49,405 nucleotides of DNA from Bacillus thermotolerans (lineage in GTDB: Bacteria > Bacillota > Bacilli > Bacillales > Domibacillaceae): assembly GCF_000812025.2 (NCBI RefSeq), contig NZ_JWJE02000029.1, positions 1-49,405 of the forward strand, in the 5' to 3' direction. Positions 36,982 to 46,458 of the stretch are shown here, in pieces. How positions within the stretch are numbered: position 1 is the stretch's first letter; each line of letters begins with the position of its first letter. The position numbers and the translations under genes are program-made. The notes under the pieces were generated by a model. The model searched no databases, was not told where the DNA came from, and saw only the letters and a list, made by a program, of their open reading frames with translations.

Positions 36982-37413
36982 GTGTTTAATGAACGAGTAG
37001 CTTTAAAGGTCAGGCTCGAACAGCTAGCTGACTCTGAGTTGAAACTAATGAAGGAATTTCAAAAAGAGAGAGAAGCGATTTTTCAAAGGCTCAAAGAATT
37101 AGATGAATCAGAAGAGAACGAGCCAGAAAATGCAAAAGAAATTGTTTCATTAACAAGGATTGGTGAACTGCCGCAGCAAAAGAGAAAAAGAGGGCGGTAC
37201 AGCAAAAGTCTTGAAGAGCTCCGAAGCACGGCTGTATCTATATTAAAAGAACAAAATACGCCTATTCGCGGAGTAGAACTGCAACGGCAGATTGAAGAAG
37301 AAACAGGAAAAAAAATTGCCAACATGACAACCTTCATGGTTGCGCTTGAGCGTGAAAACCATCACGTTCGTAAACTTGGCAGAGGATTATACATATACGA
37401 GTATGAAGACTGA
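36982..37413 (+). CDS. rok: Rok-family transcriptional repressor, short form
   Basis: 143 residues from GTG 36982 behind GGGGGAG. The N-terminus [15 protein letters not shown] and the following coiled coil closely resemble B. subtilis Rok. The C-terminal winged-helix part ([38 protein letters not shown]) also matches. Rok silences competence and horizontally acquired AT-rich genes. This version is shorter than B. subtilis Rok (about 190 residues), lacking much of the middle linker. It keeps a basic patch [12 protein letters not shown]. Confidence 0.85.
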   Translation: MFNERVALKVRLEQLADSELKLMKEFQKEREAIFQRLKELDESEENEPENAKEIVSLTRIGELPQQKRKRGRYSKSLEELRSTAVSILKEQNTPIRGVELQRQIEEETGKKIANMTTFMVALERENHHVRKLGRGLYIYEYED

Positions 37414-37437
37414 TGGCACTTTGCCATCAGTCTTTTG
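37406..37437 (+). terminator. rok terminator
   Basis: AAGACTGATGGCA pairs with TGCCATCAGTCTT and is followed by TTGTT. The left arm overlaps the stop codon. Confidence 0.85.
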
Positions 37438-37522
37438 TTATCAGCTTAATTATTTTACGAGCCTTTTGCAAAACTGTATGATAGAACAGGATAATGACTT
37501 TAAGCTTGAAAGGAAGATTAAT

Positions 37523-38401
37523 GTGAGGATGAATGTATGGCCGCCTGCGGTGGCTGATAAAATAGAAGAGCGACAACGATTATTTTCAAACGGGAATAAA
37601 GAGGGACTCATCGGTCAGGGAGGATATGTCCCCGAGGATGAAGCGGTGTTGATGGATGCGGTTTTTGCTCTAACATTAGGGAAGAACGTCTTGTTGAAAG
37701 GTCCGACGGGCTCAGGCAAGACAAAGCTGGCAGAAACGCTCTCCTCCATTTTTTCACAGCCGATGCACAGCATTAACTGTTCAGTCGATCTGGATGCCGA
37801 AGCCATGGTTGGTTATAAGACCATTGCTGAGAAGGATGGGAAAAGTGTCATTGAATTTGTACCAGGTCCTGTTGTAAAGGCAATGAAGGATGGGCATTTG
37901 CTTTATATAGATGAGATCAATATGGCCAAGCCGGAGACACTGCCGCTTCTGAACGGTGTACTTGATTACCGCCGGACGATTACGAATCCCTTCACTGGTG
38001 AGGTGATCAAAGCGGCTTCTTCCTTTGGTGTGATTGCTGCCATTAACGAAGGGTATGTGGGCACTGTACCACTAAATGAAGCGTTAAAAAACCGCTTTGT
38101 CGTTATTGATGTTTCTTACATCAGCGGAGAGACATTACTAAGGGTGCTTAGAGCGGAGAGTCAGCTAGAGGATGAAAAGCTCCTTGAACGATTCGCCATG
38201 CTGTCTAGAGATTTGATTACGCAGGTAAGAAACGGTCAAATCGCAGAGGAGGCGGCTTCTATTCGGGCACTGATCGATACGTGCGATTTGGCCTTATATT
38301 TGCCGCCGCTGCGTGCCATCCAGCGGGGAATTATCGACAAGCTTGAGGATGAGCGGGAGAAAGCGGCCGTGCGGAACATCGCAGCGACTCTTTTTGAGTG
38401 A
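37523..38401 (+). CDS. yojN: MoxR-type AAA+ ATPase
   Basis: 292 residues from GTG 37523 (six bases after AGGAAG); an ATG at 37529 is an alternative. Walker A is [15 protein letters not shown] and Walker [21 protein letters not shown], followed by [23 protein letters not shown]. MoxR ATPases work with von Willebrand A partners to mature or insert metal cofactors, or to remodel protein complexes. The partner yojO follows 9 nt downstream. In B. subtilis the same pair lies beside odhAB. Confidence 0.88.
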   Translation: MRMNVWPPAVADKIEERQRLFSNGNKEGLIGQGGYVPEDEAVLMDAVFALTLGKNVLLKGPTGSGKTKLAETLSSIFSQPMHSINCSVDLDAEAMVGYKTIAEKDGKSVIEFVPGPVVKAMKDGHLLYIDEINMAKPETLPLLNGVLDYRRTITNPFTGEVIKAASSFGVIAAINEGYVGTVPLNEALKNRFVVIDVSYISGETLLRVLRAESQLEDEKLLERFAMLSRDLITQVRNGQIAEEAASIRALIDTCDLALYLPPLRAIQRGIIDKLEDEREKAAVRNIAATLFE

Positions 38402-38410
38402 GGTGAGAAT

Positions 38411-40327
38411 ATGAAACGCTTCATCCAGTTTAATGATGAAATCATTGACTCTTTTTTATTTATGCAGTTGTCAGATTTATCCAAGACGCTGACGAGAAAC
38501 CCGAGTCTTGAAGTGGAATACCGCCCCCATGCCTATATTCATAAAGCAGTGAACAAGCTGTATGTGAGCCACTTTTGGAGCCATCGACCGGCTGAAGACA
38601 CGTGGCTTGGCTTTGCGTCAGATGTATACTTGCGAGCTGCTGGCAGCTGGTTTCATACAGATGAAGAGGAGATCGAAAGGTTCCTGCATCGTATACAGGC
38701 TTCTCCAGTCGCTTCTACAGCCAAGCAGCTGGCAGTAATGTCAGAAGATATTCGGCTGGAGGAGATATGCAAAAAAGAAAGGCCGGGAACGAAGCCTGCT
38801 TTTGCTGCTCGGAGGAGAATGTACCGGCAGTATTTCACGGCTCAGCTGAATACCAATTTAGTGAAGAGCTTGCCAGCTGACTCATTATTGAATGCACTAT
38901 TCTTAATGCTGCATGCCAATGCTCCTTTTGACCCGCCATTGATCAATAAGGAGATAGAAGGAGCAATGCCTTTTCTTCAGAGATCCATAATGAGCATGTT
39001 TGAGGTGCGTTCTACAAGAGAGGTCATTCGGCTGACGGAGGATATAACAGAGGTACTGGAAGAAATACTTGAAAAGGATGCCTTAAACCAGTATTTTCAC
39101 CTGCCCGAGCTTTCTTTAAATGAAGATGAGGGAGAACGCTTTGATGATTTAAAAAGGAAGGATCCGCTCGCCAATGACGATCGTTTGGAGAAAGAGAAAA
39201 CCGGTGAAGAGGAAATAGAAGAAGAGGAATTTCGAACTTGGCATCGGGAAACGAGTGACTTAGGTGAAAGCTTTCTTCAATTCGATTTGGACCAGGGCAC
39301 GCAAACAGATCTGATGGGAGAAGGAATAAGGGAGGGAGAGGCAGGAGATCAGGCGCTGGCAATGGTACAGGGCTCTGCTCAAGAAACGAGCCGAAAGGAT
39401 TTCTCTCATTTGCCGGCTGAACAGATGAAAAAAGAAGTAACAGGCGGTGGAGAAGCGGCGTATGGAAAAGAAAACCGCTTTGCTATCCCTATCTTTAAAA
39501 AGGCAGCACCTCCTAAACCCGAAGAGGCAGAGAGATATAAGAAGCAGCAGGCCCGTATCGTTACCCTGCAAAAAAAGCTGAAACATATGATGGAAAAGAT
39601 GCTGGAGCATAAACGAACAGCTCCACGCAGTGATCTGCATGCTGGCCGTTTAAATAAAAAGCTTCTTCGTTTTTTCCTAGAGGATCAGCCGCGGCTGTTC
39701 TATAAAAAGCAGGAGCTCTCCGCGGATATTGATGCTTCTTTTACCCTGCTGGTCGACTGTTCAGCTTCGATGGAAGATAAGATGGAGCAAACAAAGCTCG
39801 GTATTGTACTTTTCCACGAAGCGCTGAAATCAGTGAACGTTCCGCATGAAATTATCGGCTTTTGGGAGGATACAGGGGAAGCGACAGAAACAAAGCAGCC
39901 CAATTATTTTTATGAGGTGATTACTTACGATACCTCTCTAAAAGCTTCCAGCGGGCCGGAAGTAATGCAGTTAGAAGCGGAAGAGGATAACCGGGACGGG
40001 TTTGCTATACGTGTCCTAACAGAAAGAATCAGAAAGCGGCAGGAAAAGCAGAAGTTCCTATTCATTTTCTCAGATGGAGAGCCGGCGGCTTACAGCTATG
40101 ATCAAAATGGCATTATCGATACACACGAGGCAGTGCTTGAAGCCCGCAGGCTGGGGATTGAAGTGATGAATATATTTTTAGCGAATGACGAGATTACAGA
40201 AGCAGAAAGAGCAACAGTACAAAATATATATGGAGACAAGTACAGCTTGTTCTTGACCGATCTCGAGGAACTGCCCCAGGTGCTTTTTCCGCTGCTGAGA
40301 AAACTGCTATATAAAAGCATTCAATAA
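38411..40327 (+). CDS. yojO: VWA-domain protein (CobT/YojO-like)
   Basis: A 638-residue cytoplasmic partner of the MoxR ATPase. The middle (about 235-370) is very acidic and low in complexity. The C-terminal von Willebrand A domain has the metal site FTLLVDCSASMEDKM (DxSxS) and a second site FLFIFSDGEPAAYSYD. This layout resembles the cobalt chelatase subunit CobT, but no chelation target is visible nearby. ATG 38411 follows GAGGTGAG. Confidence 0.9.
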   Translation: MKRFIQFNDEIIDSFLFMQLSDLSKTLTRNPSLEVEYRPHAYIHKAVNKLYVSHFWSHRPAEDTWLGFASDVYLRAAGSWFHTDEEEIERFLHRIQASPVASTAKQLAVMSEDIRLEEICKKERPGTKPAFAARRRMYRQYFTAQLNTNLVKSLPADSLLNALFLMLHANAPFDPPLINKEIEGAMPFLQRSIMSMFEVRSTREVIRLTEDITEVLEEILEKDALNQYFHLPELSLNEDEGERFDDLKRKDPLANDDRLEKEKTGEEEIEEEEFRTWHRETSDLGESFLQFDLDQGTQTDLMGEGIREGEAGDQALAMVQGSAQETSRKDFSHLPAEQMKKEVTGGGEAAYGKENRFAIPIFKKAAPPKPEEAERYKKQQARIVTLQKKLKHMMEKMLEHKRTAPRSDLHAGRLNKKLLRFFLEDQPRLFYKKQELSADIDASFTLLVDCSASMEDKMEQTKLGIVLFHEALKSVNVPHEIIGFWEDTGEATETKQPNYFYEVITYDTSLKASSGPEVMQLEAEEDNRDGFAIRVLTERIRKRQEKQKFLFIFSDGEPAAYSYDQNGIIDTHEAVLEARRLGIEVMNIFLANDEITEAERATVQNIYGDKYSLFLTDLEELPQVLFPLLRKLLYKSIQ

Positions 40328-40380
40328 AATAATTGAGTTTATAATAGTAAGAATTCACATATCTTTTCTAATTTATCTAA

Positions 40381-40409
40381 TTGACACTCTCTGTCGAAAA
40401 AAGTAGAAT
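40381..40409 (+). promoter_or_regulatory. SigA promoter of brnQ
   Basis: TTGACA, a 17-nt spacer and TAGAAT (11 of 12 consensus positions). Confidence 0.7.
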
Positions 40410-40436
40410 AGAAGGCGTTGCCGAAAAAAACAAAAG

Positions 40437-40468
40437 AAAAAGTCGTGTCTTTCGACCGGCTTTTTTCT
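40437..40468 (+). terminator. Terminator-like hairpin in the brnQ leader
   Basis: GTCG/CGAC inner stem with AAAAAG and CTTTTTT flanks. It lies downstream of the brnQ promoter, so it could attenuate brnQ or end read-through from yojO. No T-box is seen. Confidence 0.45.
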
Positions 40469-40517
40469 GTGAAGAAACCATACTATATATGCATTTTTTC
40501 GAGAGAGGAGTTCTCCA

Positions 40518-41828
40518 TTGGGTAAGAAAGATATATTATTAACCGGACTCATGTTATTTGCCCTGTTTTTCGGAGCGGGAAATCTGATTTTTCCGCCCTT
40601 TTTAGGAATGGAGGCCGGCACGTCCTTCTGGCCGGCTATTATTGGATTTGTTATAACAGGGGTCAGCCTACCTGTACTTGCCGTTATTGCCGTGTCTCTA
40701 TCGAAAAACGGTATACTGTCGATCGGCAGCAGGGTACATCCTGTCTTCGGCCTTATTTTTGCAATCGTCGCCTATTTAGCGATTGGTCCTTTTTTCGGCA
40801 TTCCGCGCGGGGCAAGCGTAGCTTTTGAAATGGGGGCCGCTCCGTTCTTGGCAGATAGCTCAAATAAAGGAACTCTTTTTATTTTCATGGCTGTGTTCTT
40901 CATAGTCGTGTATATACTAAGTCTCAACCCATCTAAGCTCGTTGACCGGATTGGTCAATGGCTAACACCAATCCTGCTGCTAGCTGTAGCGGTATTGTGT
41001 ATTGTGGCCTTAGCGGCATTCAATGCTCCGCTATCTGCCCCTACTGAAAAGTATGCTGAAGCCCCGTTTGTAACGGGATTCATTGAAGGGTATCTAACCA
41101 TGGATACGATTGCGGCCTTAGCATTCGGAATCGTTGTCATGAATACATTCGCTAGCCGCGGCGTGCGCGATCAAGCTTCTAAAGTGAAGTTTACAATCGC
41201 CGCCGGGCTTATTGCGGGAGTAGGTTTATCAGTTGTTTATATATCAATTGCGTGGATTGGCGCGAAGATGGAATTGACAGAACAGTTCACCAATGGGGGA
41301 GAGCTGCTAACAGCTGTCTCCGAAGCCTTATTCGGAGAAGGAGGCCGAGCACTTCTCGGCATCATTATTGGTCTCGCTTGTCTAACGACTTGCATTGGTC
41401 TAACATCGGCCACTGCTCAATTTTTTGCTGAAAAGTGGCCGGCTGTTTCCTATAAAGGGTTCGTCGCTATCTTAACAATTATCAGCTTTCTTATTGCTAA
41501 TATGGGGCTGACACAGATCATTGCTATTTCGGTGCCGATTCTTACAGTGATTTATCCATTTGCGATCATTCTCGTGTTACTCGCTTTTTTACATCCGTTT
41601 GTGCAGCTGAGCTCTCGAGCGATTCATATAGGTGCCATCTTGATGACCGCGCTTTTCAGCCTGAACGACGGGCTGGCTGCGATCGGCTGGCCGGACACAT
41701 GGCTCCATCAAGCTATCTCCTGGGTGCCATTCTTCTCATCTGGCCTTGGCTGGGTGCTGCCGGCAGTGGCGGGAGGAATAGGCGGATACATTGTAAGTCT
41801 ATTAACAAGAAGAACATCCGTTTATTAA
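40518..41828 (+). CDS. brnQ: Branched-chain amino acid transporter BrnQ
   Basis: 436 residues from TTG 40518 behind GAGAGGAG. It is a sodium-coupled carrier for leucine, isoleucine and valine with about 12 membrane segments. The N-terminal LTGLMLFALFFGAGNLIFPPFLG is the family signature, with GPFFGIPRGASVAFEMG and LTTCIGLTSATAQFF further on. Confidence 0.95.
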   Translation: MGKKDILLTGLMLFALFFGAGNLIFPPFLGMEAGTSFWPAIIGFVITGVSLPVLAVIAVSLSKNGILSIGSRVHPVFGLIFAIVAYLAIGPFFGIPRGASVAFEMGAAPFLADSSNKGTLFIFMAVFFIVVYILSLNPSKLVDRIGQWLTPILLLAVAVLCIVALAAFNAPLSAPTEKYAEAPFVTGFIEGYLTMDTIAALAFGIVVMNTFASRGVRDQASKVKFTIAAGLIAGVGLSVVYISIAWIGAKMELTEQFTNGGELLTAVSEALFGEGGRALLGIIIGLACLTTCIGLTSATAQFFAEKWPAVSYKGFVAILTIISFLIANMGLTQIIAISVPILTVIYPFAIILVLLAFLHPFVQLSSRAIHIGAILMTALFSLNDGLAAIGWPDTWLHQAISWVPFFSSGLGWVLPAVAGGIGGYIVSLLTRRTSVY

Positions 41829-42167
41829 AAACGCGCTTCCTCGTTACATGTTAAGGATAAAAAGCAGAGGATAGGTAAAGCAATAATAATTGCTTTATCT
41901 ATCTTTTTTATATTGCATAGAACTCACTTACAGCGATCATATGCTTTTTTAAACATTTATTAGTTAAACAGGATTTAAATATAACGAGCATGAGGTGAGA
42001 AGAGAAGCCAAAGTAAACAGCGTGGCTGTACGTAGTCGAAGAAAGTTCTTATTTTGTACATAGTAAATAAAATATGGTTTGTGATAATGTTAATGTACAC
42101 CTTACTGCTTTAAGCGAGTATCCACAGATGAATCGGTAGTTAGATATATAACTTAAGGGGTTGATAT
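41829..42167. other. brnQ-yfmQ intergenic region
   Basis: It holds the brnQ terminator (41870-41910) and a TTGTACAT/ATGTACAC pair (42054-42061 and 42093-42100) flanking a possible -10 GATAAT (42083-42088). No gene is seen. Confidence 0.5.
41870..41910 (+). terminator. brnQ terminator
   Basis: GATAGGTAAAGCAAT pairs with ATTGCTTTATCTATC and is followed by six T. Confidence 0.88.
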
Positions 42168-42623
42168 ATGATGTCATGGACTGTTGTTATGTTGATAGTG
42201 GTTGGAATCATTGTTAAATTTATAATGACTCCCCCAAGTGCACTTGTGAAATGGGTGTTAAGCAAATTTGCCATCCATCCAAACTTTAATGCAAAAGAGG
42301 TAACGGTCATCTTTAGCGGAGAGCCTTTAGAAGAGGATGAAAAGGTCCGCTTTATTAATTACTTTAATGAAGCCAGATTTCTAAAAGAATATGAAATATT
42401 CCCTGGCAATGAAGACTTATTTTTGCATCCAGAGACAGATGTGGTTCCTTTTGTCATTCATGCAAAGAAAAACAATAAAGATGTAACGATCTTTGTTTAC
42501 AGTTACGATGACCATATCGATGTAGTCAAGCGGCATAAGGGGAAAGTGGCTTCTTATAGTCTTCGGTCTGATGAGCTGCAGGAATTTACTGTGGCGGCTA
42601 AGAGGCTTTATGCAATGCAGTAA
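42168..42623 (+). CDS. yfmQ: YfmQ family protein
   Basis: A 151-residue protein with one N-terminal membrane segment (about residues 4-23) and a soluble domain. The segments PSALVKWVLSKFAIHPNF, FINYFNEARFLKEYEIFPG and IFVYSYDDHIDVVKRHKGK resemble B. subtilis YfmQ, a conserved family of unknown function. Its start is behind AAGGGG. Confidence 0.78.
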   Translation: MMSWTVVMLIVVGIIVKFIMTPPSALVKWVLSKFAIHPNFNAKEVTVIFSGEPLEEDEKVRFINYFNEARFLKEYEIFPGNEDLFLHPETDVVPFVIHAKKNNKDVTIFVYSYDDHIDVVKRHKGKVASYSLRSDELQEFTVAAKRLYAMQ

Positions 42624-42716
42624 AGGAAAAAGCTTGATGCATAAGTGAATATCCTGTGCTTCTATAAATCGCGGCCATTGTATATAACGTGCCTGCAGCT
42701 TTGAATGATATAAAAT

Positions 42717-42747
42717 AAAACCCTGATTCTTTAGTTTCAGGGTTTTT
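42717..42747 (+). terminator. yfmQ terminator
   Basis: AAAACCCTGA pairs with TCAGGGTTTT and is followed by T. Confidence 0.8.
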
Positions 42748-42890
42748 GTTTTATAAACCGAACATATAAACATCAATATTCTGCTTTAATGAGCGGCTGG
42801 AAAAACTGAAAAAGCATCTATTGTCAGGTTTCCTTTTTAAGCTCTTTATTGATCCTATCTCTGTTACTGATAACTAGTTTAAGAAAGCTG

Positions 42891-42943
42891 TCAATTAAAA
42901 AAGTACATCACTAGTACTATGAGTGATGTACTTTTTTAATTGA
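42891..42943. terminator. Bidirectional terminator with a 22-bp perfect stem
   Basis: The left arm 42891-42912 and right arm 42922-42943 are perfect inverted copies around a 9-nt loop, with A6 and T6 runs inside the arms. It ends yaaN from the minus strand. The rest of the gap 42748-42975 shows nothing. Confidence 0.85.
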
Positions 42944-42975
42944 TGTGCAGCATGACAAAATGGAGAGGCTTACTT

Positions 42976-44163
42976 TTACTGAAGATCGAGAAGCTTCTGC
43001 TTTAATTCATTTTCCATGGAGGCAAGCTCTTGTTCCGCCTGTCTTCGTTTCGTACGCCCTTCATGCTGAATGCGAAGCGTTTCTTCCAAAGTGGAAATTA
43101 AATTGGACTGTGTCTTCTTTAAGGTGTCAATATCAACAAGTCCGCGTTCATTCTCCTTCGCTGTCTCAATTGTATTGGTTTTAAGCATTTCGGAATTCTT
43201 TAACAGCAGGTCATTAGTCGTTTGAGACACCTGCTTCTGTGACTGCATCGCTTTCTGCTGGCGAACAAGGGTCAGAGCGATAGCCACCTGGTTCTTCCAT
43301 AAGGGAATAGCAGTAAGGATGGAAGATTGAATCTTCTCAGCGAGCGCCTGATTCATATTTTGAATCATGCGGATTTGCGGTGCGCTTTGAATTGTGATTT
43401 GCCGGCTTAATTTTAAGTCGTGCAGACGTTTCTCCAGACGATCAGCGAATTGCATCATGTCATTGACATCCTGATAAGCCATCTGATCACCCGATTGTTC
43501 AGCCTTTTGGCGCAGGGCGGGGATGGTTTCTTTCTCCAGTTCCTCGAGCTTCAGCTCACCGGCAGCGATAAAGACATTTAATGCCTGAAAGTATTCTTTA
43601 TTCTTTTCATACAGCTGCTCAAGCATTTGTATATCTTCCATTAATACTTGCTTTGAATGACCGAGCTTTACACTGATCCGGTCAATTTGTGTGCCAACTT
43701 TTTGGTATTTGGACATGATTTCTTGAACGGACCCTGAGACTTTATTGAACAAGCGGCTGAATACGTTTTTCTTTTCAGGCTTTAGTTCATCTGGGTTGAC
43801 TTGCTTCAGCTTGGACATTAAGTCATTCAGAATATCTCCAATCGTTCCGATATCCTTTTGCTGCACATGGTCGAGCATCGAGTGGGAAAAGTTCGAAAGC
43901 TTCGATTGAGCAGTCGTGCCGTAGCTGATGATTGACTGATGATTCGTTGGGTCAATCTGTTTAGCCAGCTCTTCGGCTTTAATGCGATGCTCCTCTGGAA
44001 GCACATCGATCAGCCGTTTCGGCTGCTGGTCGTTTTGCATGGGCTGAGCCGTTGTCATGCTCGGCTCGAGCAGACTTTCTCCAAACGGAGAGGAAAGCAG
44101 GTCATCTAAATCAGAGGTAGTTGTTTTTAGTGAAGTCGATGGTTTCATATTTTCTTCTGCCAT
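42976..44163 (-). CDS. yaaN: TelA/toxic anion resistance family protein (YaaN-like)
   Basis: A 395-residue helical protein. The central region has [19 protein letters not shown] and [18 protein letters not shown]; the C-terminal half has [19 protein letters not shown] and [20 protein letters not shown], the TelA signature. The family is linked to tellurite and envelope stress resistance, mechanism unclear. It starts 2 nt after the xpaC stop, with the ribosome binding site AAAGGAG inside xpaC. Confidence 0.92.
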   Translation of the reverse strand: MAEENMKPSTSLKTTTSDLDDLLSSPFGESLLEPSMTTAQPMQNDQQPKRLIDVLPEEHRIKAEELAKQIDPTNHQSIISYGTTAQSKLSNFSHSMLDHVQQKDIGTIGDILNDLMSKLKQVNPDELKPEKKNVFSRLFNKVSGSVQEIMSKYQKVGTQIDRISVKLGHSKQVLMEDIQMLEQLYEKNKEYFQALNVFIAAGELKLEELEKETIPALRQKAEQSGDQMAYQDVNDMMQFADRLEKRLHDLKLSRQITIQSAPQIRMIQNMNQALAEKIQSSILTAIPLWKNQVAIALTLVRQQKAMQSQKQVSQTTNDLLLKNSEMLKTNTIETAKENERGLVDIDTLKKTQSNLISTLEETLRIQHEGRTKRRQAEQELASMENELKQKLLDLQ

Positions 44164-44165
44164 AA

Positions 44166-44819
44166 TTACTTTGTTCTCCTTTCATCCGGATGGTCCAATA
44201 GCTTTCGATCTTTTAAGGAATGCTTGGCTACATCCAGTTCAAACGTTAAATGTTCAATATCTTTTGCCAGGACTTTATGCAAATCCTTTTCTAATGTCTT
44301 GCTCAAATCTCCGAGGGTTTCTTTTGTTTCCAGCAGTGACTGCTTCACTTCTGGATTTTTTAGCTTCTGTGTATTTAACAAAGCATATTTCTCTGCCAGC
44401 TCAACAACAGAGTCTAAATGAGAATAGAAGAAAGCTTCCGCTTCGTAAAAGCGTTTCGGTTCTTTCTTGACGACAGAAAAGATTCTGCGTACGAGGCGGT
44501 TTAATTCGAGCATCTGCTTAAGGGAGCTGATGCTGCGTACGCGAATGAATACATTCTGAAGCCGTCTAAGCTTCTTTTTGGCTTCTCTCAAATTCTCCTG
44601 GATATAATTAAATTCTTTTCTTGTTAGACCGTATTTTTTATATAGCCGCTGATCCGCATACTTGCCAATAGCTATATACAGGACAGCTCCTGTCACGGCA
44701 GCTCCGACAGACGCCAGCAAAGGAGAGAGCCCGAACTGATTAGCTAGCAGAAGCCCGGCAGCAGATGCTAAGGGAACAGCGATCACTAGACGTGTTGTAA
44801 AAAGTAATGGGTTTTTCAT
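44166..44819 (-). CDS. xpaC: XpaC family protein (5-bromo-4-chloroindolyl phosphate hydrolysis)
   Basis: 217 residues from ATG 44819, seven bases after GGAGTGAG. Two N-terminal membrane segments (about residues 6-45) precede a long helical cytoplasmic part, ending with [23 protein letters not shown]. It resembles B. subtilis XpaC, which is paired with yaaN just as here. Biochemical role not settled. Confidence 0.88.
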   Translation of the reverse strand: MKNPLLFTTRLVIAVPLASAAGLLLANQFGLSPLLASVGAAVTGAVLYIAIGKYADQRLYKKYGLTRKEFNYIQENLREAKKKLRRLQNVFIRVRSISSLKQMLELNRLVRRIFSVVKKEPKRFYEAEAFFYSHLDSVVELAEKYALLNTQKLKNPEVKQSLLETKETLGDLSKTLEKDLHKVLAKDIEHLTFELDVAKHSLKDRKLLDHPDERRTK

Positions 44820-44858
44820 CGCACTCACTCCAGTTGATTAATAACATTCATTAAGCTA

Positions 44859-44884
44859 TACGAATCAGCTGATAAAAGGTTTCA
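44859..44884 (-). promoter_or_regulatory. SigW promoter of xpaC-yaaN, perfect consensus
   Basis: On the minus strand TGAAAC, a 16-nt spacer and CGTA match the extracytoplasmic sigma factor SigW consensus exactly, about 40 nt before the start. Confidence 0.82.
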
Positions 44885-44981
44885 AGGGATCATCAATTTT
44901 ATTCCTTCTCTTCCCTTATTTTAGCGTTCCTTAACAGCGAAATAAATAGGAAATGAGAAGAGAAAGGAGCATATATAAGTA

Positions 44982-45010
44982 AAAGGAGCAGCTCAAAGCT
45001 GCTCCTTTTG
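44982..45010 (-). terminator. yidC terminator
   Basis: AAAAGGAGCAGC and GCTGCTCCTTTT form a perfect 12-bp stem with a 5-nt loop. Confidence 0.85.
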
Positions 45011-45041
45011 GAATGTGTGAGTCATTCGTGTTAGTTAGGCG

Positions 45042-45803
45042 TTACTCTTTATCCTTTGCCGGCTTTTTCGCAGGGTAGATTTTCTTGCTCAACCAAGTCT
45101 GGCCGATTAGGAACAGTCCACTCACTGCCCAGTACAGCGGTAAGGCGGCTGGTGTTGTGAAAGAGAAAATTAAGATCATGACCGGAGAAAGCAGGCCAAT
45201 GATTTTCATCTGCTGCCTTTGCTGTTCAGGCATGTCAATCATGGAGACTTTGAATTGAACGTAGTACATAAGACCGGCAATCAAAGCCATCGCTATATCA
45301 GGCTGTCCAAGCTGGAACCAGAGAAACTCAGCATGCTGGATATCCTCTGAGATAGAAATGGCATAAAATAAGCCCATCCAGATCGGAATTTGAAGGAAGA
45401 TTGGCAAGCATCCCATCGCGAATGGATTGATATTATGCTGCTGATAAAGCATCATCATTTCCTGCTGGATTTTTCTCTGCTCTTCCTGTGTTTTGGCTTC
45501 TTTTAATTTCTTTTGAATCTTTTCCATTTCGGGCTTAACGATTTCCATCTTTTCACGCATGGCTTGCTGCTTTTTCATCGTATTCAGCATAAGCGGCATT
45601 AGGATGAGCCGAACAGCTAACGTAATAGCAATGATTGCTAAGCCGTAGCTGTTGAATGCTTCACCCAGCGTATGAATGAGCTCTACAAACGGATTGACGA
45701 GGTAGTCATGAAAAAAGTGCCCCTCTTCCTGCGCTGCCTGGCATCCAGAGAGCAGTAAAAGAGAACCGAATAAAGAAAATAATAACAAGGATGATTTTTT
45801 CAA
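45042..45803 (-). CDS. yidC: Membrane protein insertase YidC/Oxa1 family (SpoIIIJ/YqjG type)
   Basis: A 253-residue lipoprotein insertase. The signal peptide ends in the lipobox LLSGC with Cys21. Five membrane segments follow. Arg65 in ITLAVRLILMPLM lies where the conserved groove arginine of YidC is found, then a cytoplasmic hairpin (residues 74-116) and PFAMGCLPIFLQIPIWMGLFYAI. It inserts proteins into the cell membrane. The lone position, away from rnpA and jag, suggests the second copy rather than the rnpA-linked one. Confidence 0.93.
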   Translation of the reverse strand: MKKSSLLLFSLFGSLLLLSGCQAAQEEGHFFHDYLVNPFVELIHTLGEAFNSYGLAIIAITLAVRLILMPLMLNTMKKQQAMREKMEIVKPEMEKIQKKLKEAKTQEEQRKIQQEMMMLYQQHNINPFAMGCLPIFLQIPIWMGLFYAISISEDIQHAEFLWFQLGQPDIAMALIAGLMYYVQFKVSMIDMPEQQRQQMKIIGLLSPVMILIFSFTTPAALPLYWAVSGLFLIGQTWLSKKIYPAKKPAKDKE

Positions 45804-45943
45804 AGCATGTTTCCTCCCATAAAATACACCTTCTGCAATAAAATGATTTCTCTTAAAAACTAAAAAGAGTATACCGTAAATTATCTATCAGTTCAAACGA
45901 ATACCTTCGGAGTTCTGCGTATGGGAAGAAACATGAGATTCCA

Positions 45944-45973
45944 TTGAGCGCTTATTTTTAGTAGTGGTATGAT
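45944..45973 (+). promoter_or_regulatory. Possible SigA promoter of the CidA/CidB-type genes
   Basis: TTGAGC, an 18-nt spacer and TATGAT, about 75 nt before the start. Confidence 0.45.
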
Positions 45974-46050
45974 AGAGAAGTAGAAAGAAAGGGTCTTGAA
46001 TAATTTCTTTTAAAGTGTAACGAAAGGACGAATGCAAGGGGGACATGAAT

Positions 46051-46458
46051 ATGGTAAAACAAGGAGGCATTTTTCTTGCGCAAATTGCGCTGTTGTGGCT
46101 GATTTATCAAGCGGGTGTGCTGATTTCCAGTTTTCTGCATCTGCCTGTGCCAGGAAGTGTACTCGGAATGATTATATTATTCTTACTGCTGACAGCTAAA
46201 GTGATAAGGTTAGATTGGATAGAAAAAGGAGCTGCCTTTTTAAATAAGCACCTCGCTTTCTTCTTTATTCCAATTTCTGTTGGATTAATGGTCTATTTGG
46301 ATTTATTAAAGGAGAGCGGGATTACTCTTGCCGTCATTTTGTTTGGAAGCTCTATTATCGGTATGGCAGTAACTGGCGGAACTGTTCAGATCCTTTCAAA
46401 GAGAACGGCTGAAGGAAAGAAAGGGGAGTCTGCGCATGAGCAGCGTCACTCTGTTTAG
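46051..46458 (+). CDS. CidA/LrgA family membrane protein
   Basis: 135 residues from ATG 46051, eight bases after AAGGGGG; ATG 46045 is too close to that site. Four membrane segments. The segment LPVPGSVLGMIILFLLL is the family signature. Members act with an LrgB-type partner in pyruvate transport or in holin/antiholin-like control of lysis. Which role applies is not visible. It overlaps the partner gene by 23 nt. Confidence 0.88.
   Translation: MVKQGGIFLAQIALLWLIYQAGVLISSFLHLPVPGSVLGMIILFLLLTAKVIRLDWIEKGAAFLNKHLAFFFIPISVGLMVYLDLLKESGITLAVILFGSSIIGMAVTGGTVQILSKRTAEGKKGESAHEQRHSV

Noticed and set aside
40328-40517. Possible Leu or Ile T-box or CodY box before brnQ
   Set aside because: No T-box motif, and no good match to AATTTTCWGAAAATT in the leader.
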